DNA of 64,000 nucleotides from Nitrosomonas sp. Is79A3 (GTDB lineage: Bacteria > Pseudomonadota > Gammaproteobacteria > Burkholderiales > Nitrosomonadaceae), in contig NC_015731.1 of NCBI RefSeq assembly GCF_000219585.1, positions 1,736,001-1,800,000 on the forward strand, read 5' to 3'. The notes below the pieces were generated by a model. That model did not search any database. It had not been told where the DNA came from and saw only the letters and a program-made list of their open reading frames with translations. The stretch's first letter is position 1, and each line of letters starts with the position of its first letter. Below are positions 63,368 through 64,000 of this stretch, in pieces. The position numbers were made by a program, and so were the translations under genes.

Positions 63368-64000
63368 CGGCTTGATCCGTCAATATCTTTCCGTCGCGCA
63401 TGCCGATTTGGCGATGCGCGCGCGAACCCAATTCACGATCGTGCGTGACGACAATCAGCGTGGTGCCCGTGTGATGCAGATTTTCCAGCAGCAGCATGAC
63501 TTCAGCGCCGATCTGGTGATCCAGATTGCCGGTGGGCTCATCGGCCAGAATGACGCTGGGATGCATAATCGTGGCACGCGCAATCGCCACACGCTGACGC
63601 TGCCCGCCGGAAAGTTCGGCTGGACGGTGATGTGCACGTTCTTTAAGCTCAAATGCTTGCAAGGCATCATTCACAAGGTTTTGGCGTTGCGCAGATGGCA
63701 TGCCGCTTAGAATCAAAGGTAATTCGATATTTTCTGCAGCCGTTAAGCGAGGAACCAGGTGGAACGATTGAAAAACAAAACCGATTTTTTCCCGGCGGAT
63801 TTGCGCCTGCTCCGTTTCCGACAGATCGGTAATCAGCCGGTCATCCAATTCATAGCTACCGCTATCGGGTTTATCCAGCAAACCGATAATATTCAGCAGC
63901 GTGGATTTCCCGGAGCCGGAAGGACCCATGATCGAAACATACTCACCTGCAGCGATATGCAGATTGATGTTATTGAGTGCATAAACCGCCTGGTCACCCA
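63354..64000 (-). CDS. ABC transporter ATPase, LolD/MacB type (5' end outside window)
   Basis: Partial ATPase gene running off the right edge. Walker A is GPSGSGKST; the Q-loop is VFQSFHL; signature LSGGQRQR; Walker B VILADEPTGNLD; H-loop VVTHDREL. Coding continues upstream of the ATG at 63929, within Walker A, to the edge (YALNNINLHIAAGEYVSI), so the true start is beyond 64000. It overlaps permease 1 and should energise permeases 1 and 2. Confidence 0.95.
   Translation of the reverse strand, partial: GDQAVYALNNINLHIAAGEYVSIMGPSGSGKSTLLNIIGLLDKPDSGSYELDDRLITDLSETEQAQIRREKIGFVFQSFHLVPRLTAAENIELPLILSGMPSAQRQNLVNDALQAFELKERAHHRPAELSGGQRQRVAIARATIMHPSVILADEPTGNLDHQIGAEVMLLLENLHHTGTTLIVVTHDRELGSRAHRQIGMRDGKILTDQADDTH

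Noticed and set aside
1..64000. tRNA, rRNA and CRISPR arrays
   Set aside because: No T-loop-like GTTCGAATC clusters in gaps, no rRNA text and no regularly spaced direct repeats were seen on reading.

Overview
The window reads as the chromosome of a Nitrosomonas-like ammonia-oxidising betaproteobacterium. The strongest marker is a cytochrome P460-family c-type haem protein (4225-4818), a family best known from ammonia and methane oxidisers. The housekeeping neighbourhoods gloB / yafS-like methyltransferase / rnhA / dnaQ, cheY-cheZ and tatD-ankyrin are typical of beta- and gammaproteobacteria. The species is an inference; no rRNA or tRNA gene is present to confirm it.

Layout. 0-5 kb: secreted or surface proteins (RNase T2, serralysin-type protease, a small outer-membrane barrel, cytochrome P460). 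5-11 kb: gloB, methyltransferase, rnhA, dnaQ, cheZ, cheY, a decayed IS200/IS605 transposase and an LpxK-like gene whose catalytic motifs have all drifted. 11-21.4 kb: an alpha/beta hydrolase, then a run of genes: E1-like MoeZ with rhodanese, JAMM peptidase, ubiquitin-like sulfur carrier ending in GG, fused CaiB-type protein, AMP-ligase, acyl-CoA dehydrogenase and MFS transporter, with a convergent hydrolase. This set resembles the published thiocarboxylate metallophore clusters (pyridine-2,6-dithiocarboxylate and thioquinolobactin). 21.5-25.4 kb: an alginate-export-type porin gene broken by a fresh ISAs1-family element with a perfect 10-bp target duplication, then a GH88-like protein. 25.4-35.6 kb: two paralogous secreted amidohydrolases, two PEP-CTERM proteins, a large di-haem peroxidase and a second porin.

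A shared control signal ties 12-34 kb together. A 15-bp dyad (GYGACAAWTTGTCRC) lies upstream of moeZ, both PEP-CTERM genes and the second amidohydrolase. A segment of about 220 bp around it is duplicated at 11.9-12.1 kb and 26.8-27.1 kb. The second copy is followed by a candidate c-di-GMP-I (GEMM) riboswitch. The likely picture is one regulon coupling a small sulfur-containing metal chelator with envelope and matrix proteins.

35.9-50.5 kb is mostly core: a radical SAM protein, queD, tatD, ankyrin protein, SDR, alanine dehydrogenase, HDOD protein, a HigBA toxin-antitoxin pair with a palindromic operator, yicC, a phosphoesterase, prfC and an incomplete peptide ABC importer. 51-64 kb is accessory: a DUF4214 protein, a TPR-GNAT protein, glutathione peroxidase, a phosphate-type porin, and two FtsX/MacB-type permeases with one ATPase (cut by the right edge). 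A 5-kb block of secreted proteins of unclear function separates the permeases, and a perfect FNR-type box precedes a small lipoprotein gene there.
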